A stretch of DNA of 10,426 nucleotides from Promethearchaeum sp. (GTDB taxonomy: Archaea; Asgardarchaeota; Lokiarchaeia; Sigyniarchaeales; Promethearchaeaceae), in contig JAUWPK010000086.1 in assembly GCA_030611625.1 (NCBI GenBank), forward strand, positions 1 through 10,426, read 5' to 3'. Shown here in pieces: positions 1 through 5,940 of the stretch. The notes beneath the pieces were generated by a model. The model was not told the DNA's origin, did not search any database, and saw only the letters and a program-made list of their open reading frames with translations. Both the position numbers and the translations under genes were made by a program. Position 1 is the first letter of the stretch, and each line of letters begins with the position of its first letter.

Positions 1-1
1 A

Positions 2-565
2 AAACGGATTAAAGTCCATTTTTACGTATCTGGTCAAATCTTCAACGAATGTCCTTTTATAGTGGGCACGGATTTCCAAGAATTTGAGAAGGGTGTAAAA
101 ATTAGGATGATTAAAGACGGGGAAATTTCTGTTGTAAAAAATGATTTAAAAAAAAAAGGTGTCCGTTCCTTCGCCCAAGATCCTGATTTATCATTAATTG
201 CACTCAGTAAGGAATTAAAAGATGAAAATGATAGCAACGAAATTTATATTGTGACAGATGATTTCAAATTAAATCAAAACGTCGATGTTATAGGATATCG
301 GGTAAAATGCTTATCTTTACCAGCATTTTTGCAATTTTTAGGGCAAAATTTGCAGGGAAAGCAAAAAACTTATTGGAAGGTAGCCCGGAAGAAGGTTTTA
401 AAACTTAATTTAGATTATATGATGAGTAGATCAACAATTTACAACCCTCAAGCTAAAATTGCATGGTTAATTGAGAATGCAGTCAATATTGCAGGGGAAG
501 GAATTCAATTAAATGAAAATACAAGTGCACTAGAAGAAAAGGAAAAAAAAAAAAGAAATTTCTAA
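2..565 (+). CDS. PIN-domain protein, 5' partial; probably the N-terminal half of a split PIN-TPR gene
   Basis: The frame is open to the left edge, so the true start lies outside the window; the GTG at 62 is internal. PIN domains are Mg-dependent ribonucleases or degenerate relatives built around a few acidic residues. Visible here are an Asp-rich helix start (AQDPDLSLIALSKEL, about positions 177-221) and the typical late strand IYIVTDDFKL (about 242-271), whose TDD matches the last acidic cluster of PIN domains. The first catalytic Asp would lie upstream of the window. After the PIN core the protein turns basic and helical (about residues 115-155 from the GTG), then Lys/Glu-rich. It ends abruptly just after a run of twelve A at 543-554. 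The +1 frame continues without a stop into the next gene, so this end is probably artificial or slippage-dependent. PIN assignment is from motif recognition; the substrate is unknown. Confidence 0.7.
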   Translation, partial: KRIKVHFYVSGQIFNECPFIVGTDFQEFEKGVKIRMIKDGEISVVKNDLKKKGVRSFAQDPDLSLIALSKELKDENDSNEIYIVTDDFKLNQNVDVIGYRVKCLSLPAFLQFLGQNLQGKQKTYWKVARKKVLKLNLDYMMSRSTIYNPQAKIAWLIENAVNIAGEGIQLNENTSALEEKEKKKRNF

Positions 566-671
566 TGAAGAAAAGAAATTAATAAAAATTTGTGAAGATT
601 TCATTCAGAAAAAGACAATTTCAAGAGAAAACCGAAAACTAATAGAACCTTATAAGTTTGGATTAGAAGAA
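534..671 (+). other. Open reading extension linking the PIN and TPR-like frames across an A12 run
   Basis: In the frame of the 672 gene there is a TAG at 531 and then no stop up to 672. The A12 run at 543-554 lies at the point where the upstream PIN frame and this frame overlap. Removing one A (or adding two) makes Glu-Lys-Lys-Lys run directly into Glu-Ile-Ser-Asn-Glu-Glu and gives one continuous protein of at least 628 residues. This could be a homopolymer sequencing error, a real frameshift, or transcriptional slippage. Confidence 0.65.
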
Positions 672-1889
672 ATGAAAGAAAGCAGACAATTTCTGAAAAA
701 AGCTAAGCTTGATCTATCAAAAAATGATTTTAAACGATCCCTAAAAAATATCAGACTTGCAAATGAAATATTGAATCGAGTATTCCAATTAATGGGAGCT
801 AAATTAGTTGAAAAGAACTATCAATTCTTTGAAAAACTGATTGCATCGGAAATTAGTAAAACAATTTTTCTAAAAGCCTATATATTAATTTCATTAAATA
901 AAGTCGTTTCTGCACTAGATTCACTAGATGAAACCGCGCTTTTTGCTACCATTTCACGATTACCTAATACTGTTCTTTCTATCAATTACCTTAAAGGATT
1001 ATTATATATATTCAATTCATTCTATAATAAAGCAATCGGACAGTTTGCATTCAATTATAAATTGGCAGAATCCCTCAAAGTTGAAAGAAATCTTGCAGAA
1101 ATTTTAAGAATGAAGGCAATAATTGGAGAATCAATTACAAGCTTTTTAATTGATCAACAAGCAGAAGCGTTAGAGAAAGTTGATTTAGTAAAAAAACAAT
1201 ATAAACCATCATTTTCCAATTTGATGGTAGCTTTGATCGATTCAGGAGATTATTTTCTCGCGATGGGCTTTCCCGGAATTGCCTCCAACCTGTATTCAGA
1301 GGGATTAGAATGTGCAATTGACTCAAAAATCAAATGGAAATATAATTTAGTACTCAGCAAAATGAAGAAAGCCTATATGTCAAGTGCTTTATTAGGTCCA
1401 GACGCCCGCCCCACTAATGACATTTCAATATTGATTGATAGATTTCATGATTTAAACGACACAGAGACATTTAACGAACTCATGATACAACTCGCCAGTT
1501 TTACCAACAAATTCTACGAACCATTTAAATTCTTTACTAAAGATAAGAGAAAACTTGTAGCATATTATGACTTACCCAATGAATTTAAAGAACAATGGCA
1601 TTGCGTTAAAATTCAAAAAAATCCAAAATCGAACAGAACAACATTAATCGGTTTTAGGGAAGAAATTGGTTTGATCGCTTTTGATGTGCAATTAGATTCC
1701 AATCTTGAAGGTGTTCCGGAAAATTACATGATAAAAATTAAGAAAAATGCGAAAATCAGGATTGATCCACCCGAAACCGATAAAGAAACATTGTTTCTGA
1801 TACGCGCAGTTGTAAAAATCGGAAATCAAGATCGTGATATCGAGATTAAACGAAATATCCCAATATTCTTCAGCCAAATGAAAATCTAA
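672..1889 (+). CDS. TPR-like helical protein, probably the C-terminal half of the preceding PIN gene
   Basis: This encodes 405 residues from the ATG at 672, but the frame is open without a stop from 534, and the 46 codons before the ATG read as ordinary helical protein (for example NEEKKLIKICEDFIQKK). No GTG or TTG occurs there and no clear Shine-Dalgarno precedes 672, so an independent start is doubtful. Residues 1 to about 270 are helix pairs with TPR-like spacing (LKKAKLDLSKNDFKRSLKNI; LKGLLYIFNSFYNKAIGQFA). Residues from about 295 to 405 look like a compact beta-rich domain with alternating polar and hydrophobic residues (IGLIAFDVQL, FLIRAVVKIG). TPR arrays bind proteins, so after fusion to the PIN domain this would be a nuclease with a scaffold. 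I do not recognise the C-terminal domain. A T-rich stretch follows the stop. Confidence 0.6.
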   Translation: MKESRQFLKKAKLDLSKNDFKRSLKNIRLANEILNRVFQLMGAKLVEKNYQFFEKLIASEISKTIFLKAYILISLNKVVSALDSLDETALFATISRLPNTVLSINYLKGLLYIFNSFYNKAIGQFAFNYKLAESLKVERNLAEILRMKAIIGESITSFLIDQQAEALEKVDLVKKQYKPSFSNLMVALIDSGDYFLAMGFPGIASNLYSEGLECAIDSKIKWKYNLVLSKMKKAYMSSALLGPDARPTNDISILIDRFHDLNDTETFNELMIQLASFTNKFYEPFKFFTKDKRKLVAYYDLPNEFKEQWHCVKIQKNPKSNRTTLIGFREEIGLIAFDVQLDSNLEGVPENYMIKIKKNAKIRIDPPETDKETLFLIRAVVKIGNQDRDIEIKRNIPIFFSQMKI

Positions 1890-1947
1890 AAGATTTTTTT
1901 GCCGTTTTTACAAGTTTCTCTGTTTTTGCTTGATTAAAAATAATCAA
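1890..1947 (+). terminator. T-rich 3' end with a 7-bp hairpin after the TPR-like gene
   Basis: Right after the stop at 1889 there is a T7 run (1893-1899) and further T-rich clusters to about 1927, as expected for archaeal termination on U-tracts. An inverted repeat TTGATTA/TAATCAA (1930-1936 and 1941-1947, loop AAAA) follows and abuts the next TATA-like box, so it could equally be a regulatory site for the small membrane protein. Termination is an inference. Confidence 0.35.
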
Positions 1948-1954
1948 ACTCTTT

Positions 1955-1966
1955 TCTATATAATAA
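1955..1966 (+). promoter_or_regulatory. TATA-like box for the small membrane protein gene
   Basis: TCTATATAATAA in the sequence before the small ORF resembles the archaeal TATA element. A start site 25-30 bases on (about 1985-1990) would give a leader of about 25 bases to the ATG at 2015, or about 70 to the ATG at 2057. Prediction from sequence only. Confidence 0.35.
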
Positions 1967-2056
1967 AATTTTCGTATTTTAGCATTTTTAAGAATTTTTA
2001 GAATTCACAATAGCATGGCAATGCCGATCAAAAACCAAATGAAATGAATCATTTTA

Positions 2057-2221
2057 ATGTTACCAATTGTCGGTGCAATCATGGTAAGTGCATATCTACA
2101 AGATACATATGGTTTCAGCAGTTTATGGATTCTCCTTCCTATAGTGATATTAGTTCCGATTGCATGGAAATTATTCATAAAATGGATAGAATATAAAAAT
2201 AGGTTAAACAGACTGATATAA
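2057..2221 (+). CDS. Small two-helix membrane protein (54 aa), possibly 5' truncated
   Basis: From the ATG at 2057 the ORF gives 54 residues. There are two hydrophobic stretches, about residues 2-14 (LPIVGAIMVSAYL) and 23-41 (LWILLPIVILVPIAWKLFI), followed by a basic tail (KWIEYKNRLNRLI). This is the layout of a small helical-hairpin membrane protein with a positive C-terminus. The same frame contains an earlier ATG at 2015 giving MAMPIKNQMK, then TGA at 2045, then Ile-Ile-Leu-Met. If the TGA were TGG (Trp) the product would be a smooth 68-residue protein with a longer first helix. There is no clear Shine-Dalgarno before 2057. I cannot assign a family. Coding potential rests on hydrophobic patterning and the upstream TATA-like box. 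Confidence 0.45.
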   Translation: MLPIVGAIMVSAYLQDTYGFSSLWILLPIVILVPIAWKLFIKWIEYKNRLNRLI

Positions 2222-2371
2222 AGATATTAAAACACCCAATATCGATTGAACTTCTTTAAAATAATTTAAATAATTCTAATAAAATCGAGTAAATTTAATT
2301 ATTGTAAAAATAGAGGTAAAAAATAAGTGTATAGGGAATTAGTTCTAAGACAATCAGAAATTCCTTTAACA
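2222..2371. terminator. Terminator-like hairpin after rps26e (minus strand) in an AT-rich convergent spacer
   Basis: The convergent spacer contains an inverted repeat at 2333-2340 and 2359-2366 (core GGAATT/AATTCC plus one wobble and one A-T pair, 18-base loop). Read on the minus strand it lies just past the rps26e stop and is followed by a T-rich stretch, including T6 opposite the A-run near 2318-2323. The rest of the spacer is featureless AT-rich DNA. Confidence 0.35.
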
Positions 2372-2659
2372 CTATCTAATTTTATCGCGTTTGTGTCGAT
2401 CAGCAGAAGATCTAATATGAACTTTGTGGGTATGAATCGCGCAACTGATGCAATACCACTCAGATACTTGTCTACTCGGGACTATAGCCCCACTATCACG
2501 TAATTCTTTTCCTATCGTTGCGTCTACTAATGAAACCCACCGAGTAACTCGTTTTGCTTTACCACGCGGAGTTATTCTTCCACATTTGGTACAATGAACA
2601 CCACTATCACGACCACCCTTAGAACCAGTCCTACCGCCACTTTTTCTTTTTTTTGGCAT
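2372..2659 (-). CDS. rps26e: Small ribosomal subunit protein S26e (eS26)
   Basis: This 95-residue basic protein belongs to the S26e family, a 30S/40S subunit protein located near the mRNA exit channel. It shows the family's basic N-terminus (MPKKRKSGGRTGSKGGR), a zinc-ribbon pair C23-x2-C26 and C70-x2-C73, and the hallmark WYCISCAIHTHKVHIRS segment, close to the eukaryotic YCVSCAIHSKVVRNRS. The length is close to the family norm, slightly shorter than human RPS26 at the C-terminus. S26e occurs in eukaryotes and in some archaeal lineages including Asgard archaea, which helps place the window. The start ATG (2657-2659) is preceded by a weak GTGAG site. The gene lies 79 bases downstream of the phosphatidyltransferase gene on the same strand; a T8 run between them suggests it may be separately transcribed. 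Confidence 0.95.
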   Translation of the reverse strand: MPKKRKSGGRTGSKGGRDSGVHCTKCGRITPRGKAKRVTRWVSLVDATIGKELRDSGAIVPSRQVSEWYCISCAIHTHKVHIRSSADRHKRDKIR

Positions 2660-2738
2660 TTAATATCTCACTAAAAATCATTTTTTACAATTATTATTTA
2701 GATAAAACTTAGCATTACAAAAAAAATTTTTGATTAAA

Positions 2739-3524
2739 TTATTTTTCAGTATTTTCTGTATTTTCCATATTTTCGGCATTTTTGGCTTTTTCAGCATCTT
2801 TGGCTAAAATTTCTGCAACTTTTTCGGGCATTTTGTTGTTTAACCATTTATAAGTCCATCGAATTCGTGCAAGTAGGGTTTGCATACAAAGCAATGTATA
2901 TATTATGAAAAAGACTGGGAAAAACCATTTTGAATACGAGCCGTTAAAATATTGGGTGCTTACCGCAAAAATGATCCATTCAATTAAATACCCAAAAACC
3001 AGAATGAAATAACGCTCCCCTCGTTCCATCAGACCAATTCCGGCCATTACTACGCCTTCTAATTCGGCGCGGGATCTTGTATAGGAAATTAGGAGCATGG
3101 TAATTAGGGAAATAAATCCGATGAGATAATTCCAATTTTCATCCCAAATGAAGATTAACTGCCCGTACATCAAACCCAATATAATAATTGCATCAGATAG
3201 TCTATCGAGGGTGCTATCTAAGAATGCCCCAAATTTCGAGCTTTTGCCAGTTTTTCTGGCAACAGAGCCGTCGATGATATCTATATATCCACCCAAGAAG
3301 AAAAGCGAAATTGGTATGCCAGCCCACCACCAGTAAAACGATGGTGTGATTTCGGAATAATTATACAAAAATATATTGGGAAATGCAAATCCAATTGCAG
3401 CAATAGATGATACAACAAATCCAATGACGCTTATAGCGTTTGGAGATATTTTATATTTAATACAAAATTTTACTGGGCCATTCGTAAATTTCGGAAGGAG
3501 ATATCTAAAATTATTTAAAACCAT
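2739..3524 (-). CDS. CDP-alcohol phosphatidyltransferase, probable archaetidylinositol phosphate synthase
   Basis: This 261-residue integral membrane enzyme transfers a polar head alcohol phosphate onto a CDP-activated lipid. The full family signature is present: D82-x2-D85-G-x2-A89-R90-x8-G99-x3-D103-x3-D107, the metal- and CDP-binding site. Several hydrophobic helices follow (about residues 31-48, 64-80, 111-127, 132-148, 172-190, 200-218). The best guess is archaetidylinositol phosphate synthase, which uses inositol-1-phosphate and CDP-archaeol for archaeal phospholipid synthesis, because archaeal proteins of this size and N-terminus are usually annotated so. Head-group specificity cannot be read from the motif. 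The last 20 residues form a charged tail with Asn-Met/Thr-Glu triplets (NAENMENTENTEK) encoded by a degenerate 9-base repeat at about 2746-2782. The tail looks unstructured and cytosolic. A TATA-like TTTAATAAA about 40 bases upstream of the ATG suggests its own promoter. Confidence 0.85.
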   Translation of the reverse strand: MVLNNFRYLLPKFTNGPVKFCIKYKISPNAISVIGFVVSSIAAIGFAFPNIFLYNYSEITPSFYWWWAGIPISLFFLGGYIDIIDGSVARKTGKSSKFGAFLDSTLDRLSDAIIILGLMYGQLIFIWDENWNYLIGFISLITMLLISYTRSRAELEGVVMAGIGLMERGERYFILVFGYLIEWIIFAVSTQYFNGSYSKWFFPVFFIIYTLLCMQTLLARIRWTYKWLNNKMPEKVAEILAKDAEKAKNAENMENTENTEK

Positions 3525-3554
3525 TATCGACGCCTAAGATGATTGGTAAGTAAA

Positions 3555-3572
3555 AGAAAGCAAATTTATTAA
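3555..3572 (-). promoter_or_regulatory. TATA-like element upstream of the phosphatidyltransferase gene
   Basis: On the minus strand AAATTTAATAAATTTG lies about 40-50 bases before the ATG at 3524, giving a predicted start site near 3535-3540 and a short leader. No strong Shine-Dalgarno is visible in that leader. Sequence-only prediction. Confidence 0.3.
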
Positions 3573-3623
3573 ATTTCATTAATCGTATGATAACGAAGGA
3601 AAGCATGATCCTGAATCCACACA

Positions 3624-3862
3624 TTAACATTTTAGGTCACAGTAAGGATTTTCCATAAACTCCCTAAAATTCTTCTCATGTAAGGATTTCACATAAAATA
3701 TGAACTGAATCATGCAGGGTCGTGTTTTCCTGTTTCAGAAAAGGGTTGCTGACAATCCAATCATAGCAAGCACAGGGCCGTCTCAAGGATGAGCCTTGGA
3801 TCTGATATTATAGAAAGCACAAGCTCCAGACTATTGTCATTTGTTATGCGCGAAATTATCAT
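3624..3862 (-). pseudogene. Possible decayed coding sequence, frameshifted in three pieces
   Basis: This intergenic stretch is visibly more GC-rich than the other spacers in the window. On the minus strand three overlapping frames give protein-like text in sequence. Frame A (3862 to 3761) starts at an ATG and reads NDNSLELVLSIISDPRLILE. Frame B (3771 to 3676) reads YDWIVSNPFLKQENTTLHDS. Frame C (3683 to 3624) reads LHEKNFREFMENPYCDLKC. Two small indels would join them into about 80 residues. I do not recognise the family; a relic of a mobile-element protein is a guess. A structured RNA is an alternative explanation for the higher GC. Two 18-base direct repeats (3642-3659 and 3680-3697, 16 of 18 identical) and a distant 7-bp inverted pair (3603-3609 with 3709-3715) also fall here. 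Confidence 0.3.
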
Positions 3863-3989
3863 ACACATAAAGTGTCAATTTCGACCTCGAGTTAAAGTGA
3901 CATATATCTTCTATCAAAGCATCCCTAATTCTTTATTAAATTTACAAAATTTATATACATTGTATTTTTGAAAATAGAAGTTTTTTAAT

Positions 3990-4472
3990 TTACGTCTTCA
4001 ATCCAACCTCAGCATAAAATAAGGCTTTGATTTCTTGTGTGATTGGAGTTTTTATTATATGAAGCTGATCGGTTAAAATATAAGAGATTTCATGTTTATA
4101 ACTCTCAATTATTTTTATTAGGTTTGCAACAGAGCCAGATTTTTCTATAAAAGTTGAAAATACTCCTTCTTCCCCGATTCCGATTAGAACCATAATCTTG
4201 TTAGTATATTCGGTTAATTGAGTAGTGATATCTCCAAAATCCATGAATGCTCCTTGAATTGCAGCACTCTCAAACATAGGAGCAGTAAAAGCAGATACAG
4301 TGCTAGCAAAATCCTTCTCTAAATTGGTACTATTCGAATAGGCATCCCATTGGGAGCGCGCTGATATTAAATTCCCATCCCGATCCATTATCATTACATG
4401 AAGGGTTTCGGGGATTCTATAGAGGATATCCTTGAGAATTTTATCTAATCTATTCGAATCATTTGCATTCAT
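3990..4472 (-). CDS. Roadblock/LC7-domain protein, paralogue 1
   Basis: This 160-residue protein has a single Roadblock/LC7-type domain, a small alpha-beta fold that dimerises and, in MglB, Ragulator and dynein light chains, regulates or anchors Ras-like GTPases. Visible signatures are the N-terminal helix NRLDKILKDIL, the first strand HVMIMDRDGNLI (about residues 25-36), the central helix FESAAIQGAFMDFGD (67-81) and the strand IMVLIGIGEEGVFS (93-106). It is somewhat longer than minimal Roadblock proteins, with an insert at about 40-60 and a C-terminal helix. It is clearly paralogous to the gene at 5937-6392. The start ATG is preceded by GGTGA at 8 bases spacing. Its GTPase partner is not encoded in this window. 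Roadblock expansion is typical of Asgard archaea. Confidence 0.85.
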   Translation of the reverse strand: MNANDSNRLDKILKDILYRIPETLHVMIMDRDGNLISARSQWDAYSNSTNLEKDFASTVSAFTAPMFESAAIQGAFMDFGDITTQLTEYTNKIMVLIGIGEEGVFSTFIEKSGSVANLIKIIESYKHEISYILTDQLHIIKTPITQEIKALFYAEVGLKT

Positions 4473-4495
4473 CTAAATTTTCACCATGAAAAATT

Positions 4496-4547
4496 TTAGT
4501 ATACCTATTAATGTTAATGTTAGTTTATGTTAAAATAATTTTTCTAG
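4496..4547 (-). promoter_or_regulatory. Promoter region of Roadblock paralogue 1, shared with paralogue 2
   Basis: On the minus strand CTAGAAAAATTA (4547-4536) is followed by an AT-rich TATA-like stretch (TTTTAACATAAA), then ATACTAA (4502-4496), then GGTGA and the ATG. The same 12-mer, heptamer and ribosome-binding site occur in the same order before the second Roadblock gene. The 12-mer begins 64 bases from this start codon and 66 from the other. Confidence 0.45.
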
Positions 4548-4633
4548 GTGAAATTTAAATTTATTTCCTTTTCTAGCATTTTTCTTGAATTAATAGGAAT
4601 TTTTTCGATTTTTAGTAGAAATTAATAGAAATG

Positions 4634-4642
4634 CATATAAAG
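4634..4642 (+). promoter_or_regulatory. TATA box for the toxin-antitoxin-like cassette
   Basis: CATATAAAG lies about 26-34 bases before the ATG at 4668. That geometry places the transcription start almost at the start codon, so the first gene is probably translated from a leaderless or nearly leaderless mRNA. No Shine-Dalgarno is seen before 4668. Confidence 0.45.
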
Positions 4643-4667
4643 CCAAAACTACAAAATTTAATTATAT

Positions 4668-5660
4668 ATGCCTAGAAACACAACAAATAAAACAAAATCA
4701 GTAAACAGAAAAGTCAGTTCGACAAAAACAAAATCAATTTTCAAACCAGATATGGAAGATATTGAATTTGTGTTGCAATTTGAAGGAATAGATGTTACAA
4801 AAAATGGAATAAAAACATCAATATTGGGAAAATTTCTGCAAGAATTTAATCGCTTGGTATATTATCTCGCTAAATTTCGAGGATATATTAATAATAAATT
4901 TCCAAAATCTTGTTTTGACTCGTATGTTACTAAAATGAAGAAAACATCCATAAATATCGTAATGAAAAATGCTCCAGAACCTGAAACGAATCAGCTCTTC
5001 ACAGATAATCCATACGATTCATTATTTTTTGATCTAAACGAATTAATTGAACATATCCGAAATGATGTGGATAACGAATTTATTCGATTAGCATATGCGC
5101 AACCGTTTACTCGCATAACCTTGCTTGATTGCATTCAAAAATTATGCCCTATAAATAATACAAGTCTTAAGATTTCATATTCACCAATTGATACTTCCTT
5201 AGACGAATCAGAATTAGTATTTGATTTCTCAGAAATGCTAAAATCTAAGATAATGACATGGATAGAAAGTGAAAAAAGAAATTTACCCTATGTAGATGGT
5301 TATTTCATAGGATATAAAGAGGATATCGATCAATCAATTTTTTGGATCAGAGATCTGGACAATCGTGAATTAATTTGTGAATATGATGTAGAAATTCATA
5401 GCAATCTAATAAGTTCAGTGAGAAGGTTCGATCTTTGCAGAATTTATGGAACTTTTATTGAAAGTCCTGGAAAAAATCCTTCAATTAAAAATTTAATTGA
5501 CATACTTAAGTTGGACGAACCTGAAAGTGAAAATATAGACCTAATCATTAATGAGATTGAAAATGATGCAGATTTTCTTAAAAGTCTAGAAACAGCAGAG
5601 GAAGAAGTCAAATCGGGCAAGTTATTAACACGTGATGAACTATTAGGAGGAGCGTTCTAA
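4668..5660 (+). CDS. Long antitoxin-like protein (330 aa), partner of the downstream RelE-like toxin
   Basis: The product starts with a Lys/Thr/Ser-rich disordered stretch (1-27). A first domain follows, from about residue 30 (DIEFVLQFEGIDVTKNG) through a long helix (GKFLQEFNRLVYYLAKF) to roughly residue 150. A beta-rich stretch at about 195-265 contains YVDGYFIGYKED and IFWIRDLDNRELICEYD, like a small barrel. The acidic C-terminus at 300-330 (FLKSLETAEEEVKSGKLLTR, then DELLGGAF) resembles the toxin-binding tails of RelB-type antitoxins, in which an amphipathic Glu-rich helix wraps the toxin. Ordinary RelB-type antitoxins are about 60-100 residues, so this is a very long one. From memory, families of about 300-residue proteins opening with a similar FEG strand exist, but I cannot name this one. 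The stop is one base before the toxin start, and the toxin's ribosome-binding site lies inside this gene's last codons, implying coupled translation. Confidence 0.6.
   Translation: MPRNTTNKTKSVNRKVSSTKTKSIFKPDMEDIEFVLQFEGIDVTKNGIKTSILGKFLQEFNRLVYYLAKFRGYINNKFPKSCFDSYVTKMKKTSINIVMKNAPEPETNQLFTDNPYDSLFFDLNELIEHIRNDVDNEFIRLAYAQPFTRITLLDCIQKLCPINNTSLKISYSPIDTSLDESELVFDFSEMLKSKIMTWIESEKRNLPYVDGYFIGYKEDIDQSIFWIRDLDNRELICEYDVEIHSNLISSVRRFDLCRIYGTFIESPGKNPSIKNLIDILKLDEPESENIDLIINEIENDADFLKSLETAEEEVKSGKLLTRDELLGGAF
5646..5650 (+). promoter_or_regulatory. Shine-Dalgarno of the toxin gene, inside the antitoxin coding end
   Basis: GGAGG within the Gly-Gly codons near the C-terminus of the 330 aa protein lies 11 bases before the ATG at 5662. 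It fixes the toxin start and ties toxin translation to completion of the upstream gene. Confidence 0.65.
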
Positions 5661-5661
5661 T

Positions 5662-5940
5662 ATGATATATTCTGAAGTATATTTACTCTCATTTAATGAT
5701 CTTTACACGCTAACTTTCGCCAATCGCTATAAAAAATTATCAAAAATAGACCAGAAACGAATTATTCAGTTAATTGATGATTTGAAAGAAAATCCAAAGT
5801 TAGGTCGCGAGTTAACAAAGTTTCATGGTTGGTGGAGTGCTAAAAAGGGGTATCTCCGCATAATATTTTCTATAGATTGGAATCGGCAGGAAATATTATT
5901 TAGGTCACTAGCTGTCCGAAAAAAATGGAAAAAAAATTAG
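5662..5940 (+). CDS. RelE/ParE-superfamily toxin
   Basis: This 92-residue basic protein has the RelE/ParE layout. After about 14 extra N-terminal residues comes the first strand (YTLTFANRYKKL, 15-26), two helices (KIDQKRIIQLIDDLKENP, 28-45), the RELTKFHGWWSAKKGYLRII strand hairpin (49-68), and the final strand ending RSLAVRKKWKK (81-91). R66 and R86 correspond to the catalytic or RNA-binding arginines in RelE-type mRNA interferases. The position of the usual near-C-terminal Tyr appears to hold Trp89, so activity may be altered or the protein may be ParE-like or inactive. It starts one base after the stop of the 330 aa partner. Its end overlaps the convergent Roadblock gene by four bases (5937-5940). 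Superfamily membership is fairly secure; the exact target (ribosome-bound mRNA or gyrase) is not. Confidence 0.75.
   Translation: MIYSEVYLLSFNDLYTLTFANRYKKLSKIDQKRIIQLIDDLKENPKLGRELTKFHGWWSAKKGYLRIIFSIDWNRQEILFRSLAVRKKWKKN

Noticed and set aside
62..64. GTG at 62 as start of the PIN gene
   Set aside because: The frame is open to the window edge with PIN-like sequence before the GTG, so it is internal.
3600..3860. Candidate RNase P, SRP or tRNA gene because of higher GC
   Set aside because: None of the conserved core motifs of these RNAs, and no T-arm or anticodon-arm arrangement, could be found by eye on either strand.
3949..3960. Strong plus-strand TATA-like box (TTTATATACA)
   Set aside because: It would drive transcription antisense into the Roadblock gene with no plus-strand gene to serve; in such AT-rich DNA it may be chance, or a minus-strand element.
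3789..3971. 60-codon plus-strand ORF in the spacer
   Set aside because: No ribosome-binding site or promoter at suitable distance, composition unlike neighbouring proteins, and it overlaps the better minus-strand relic.
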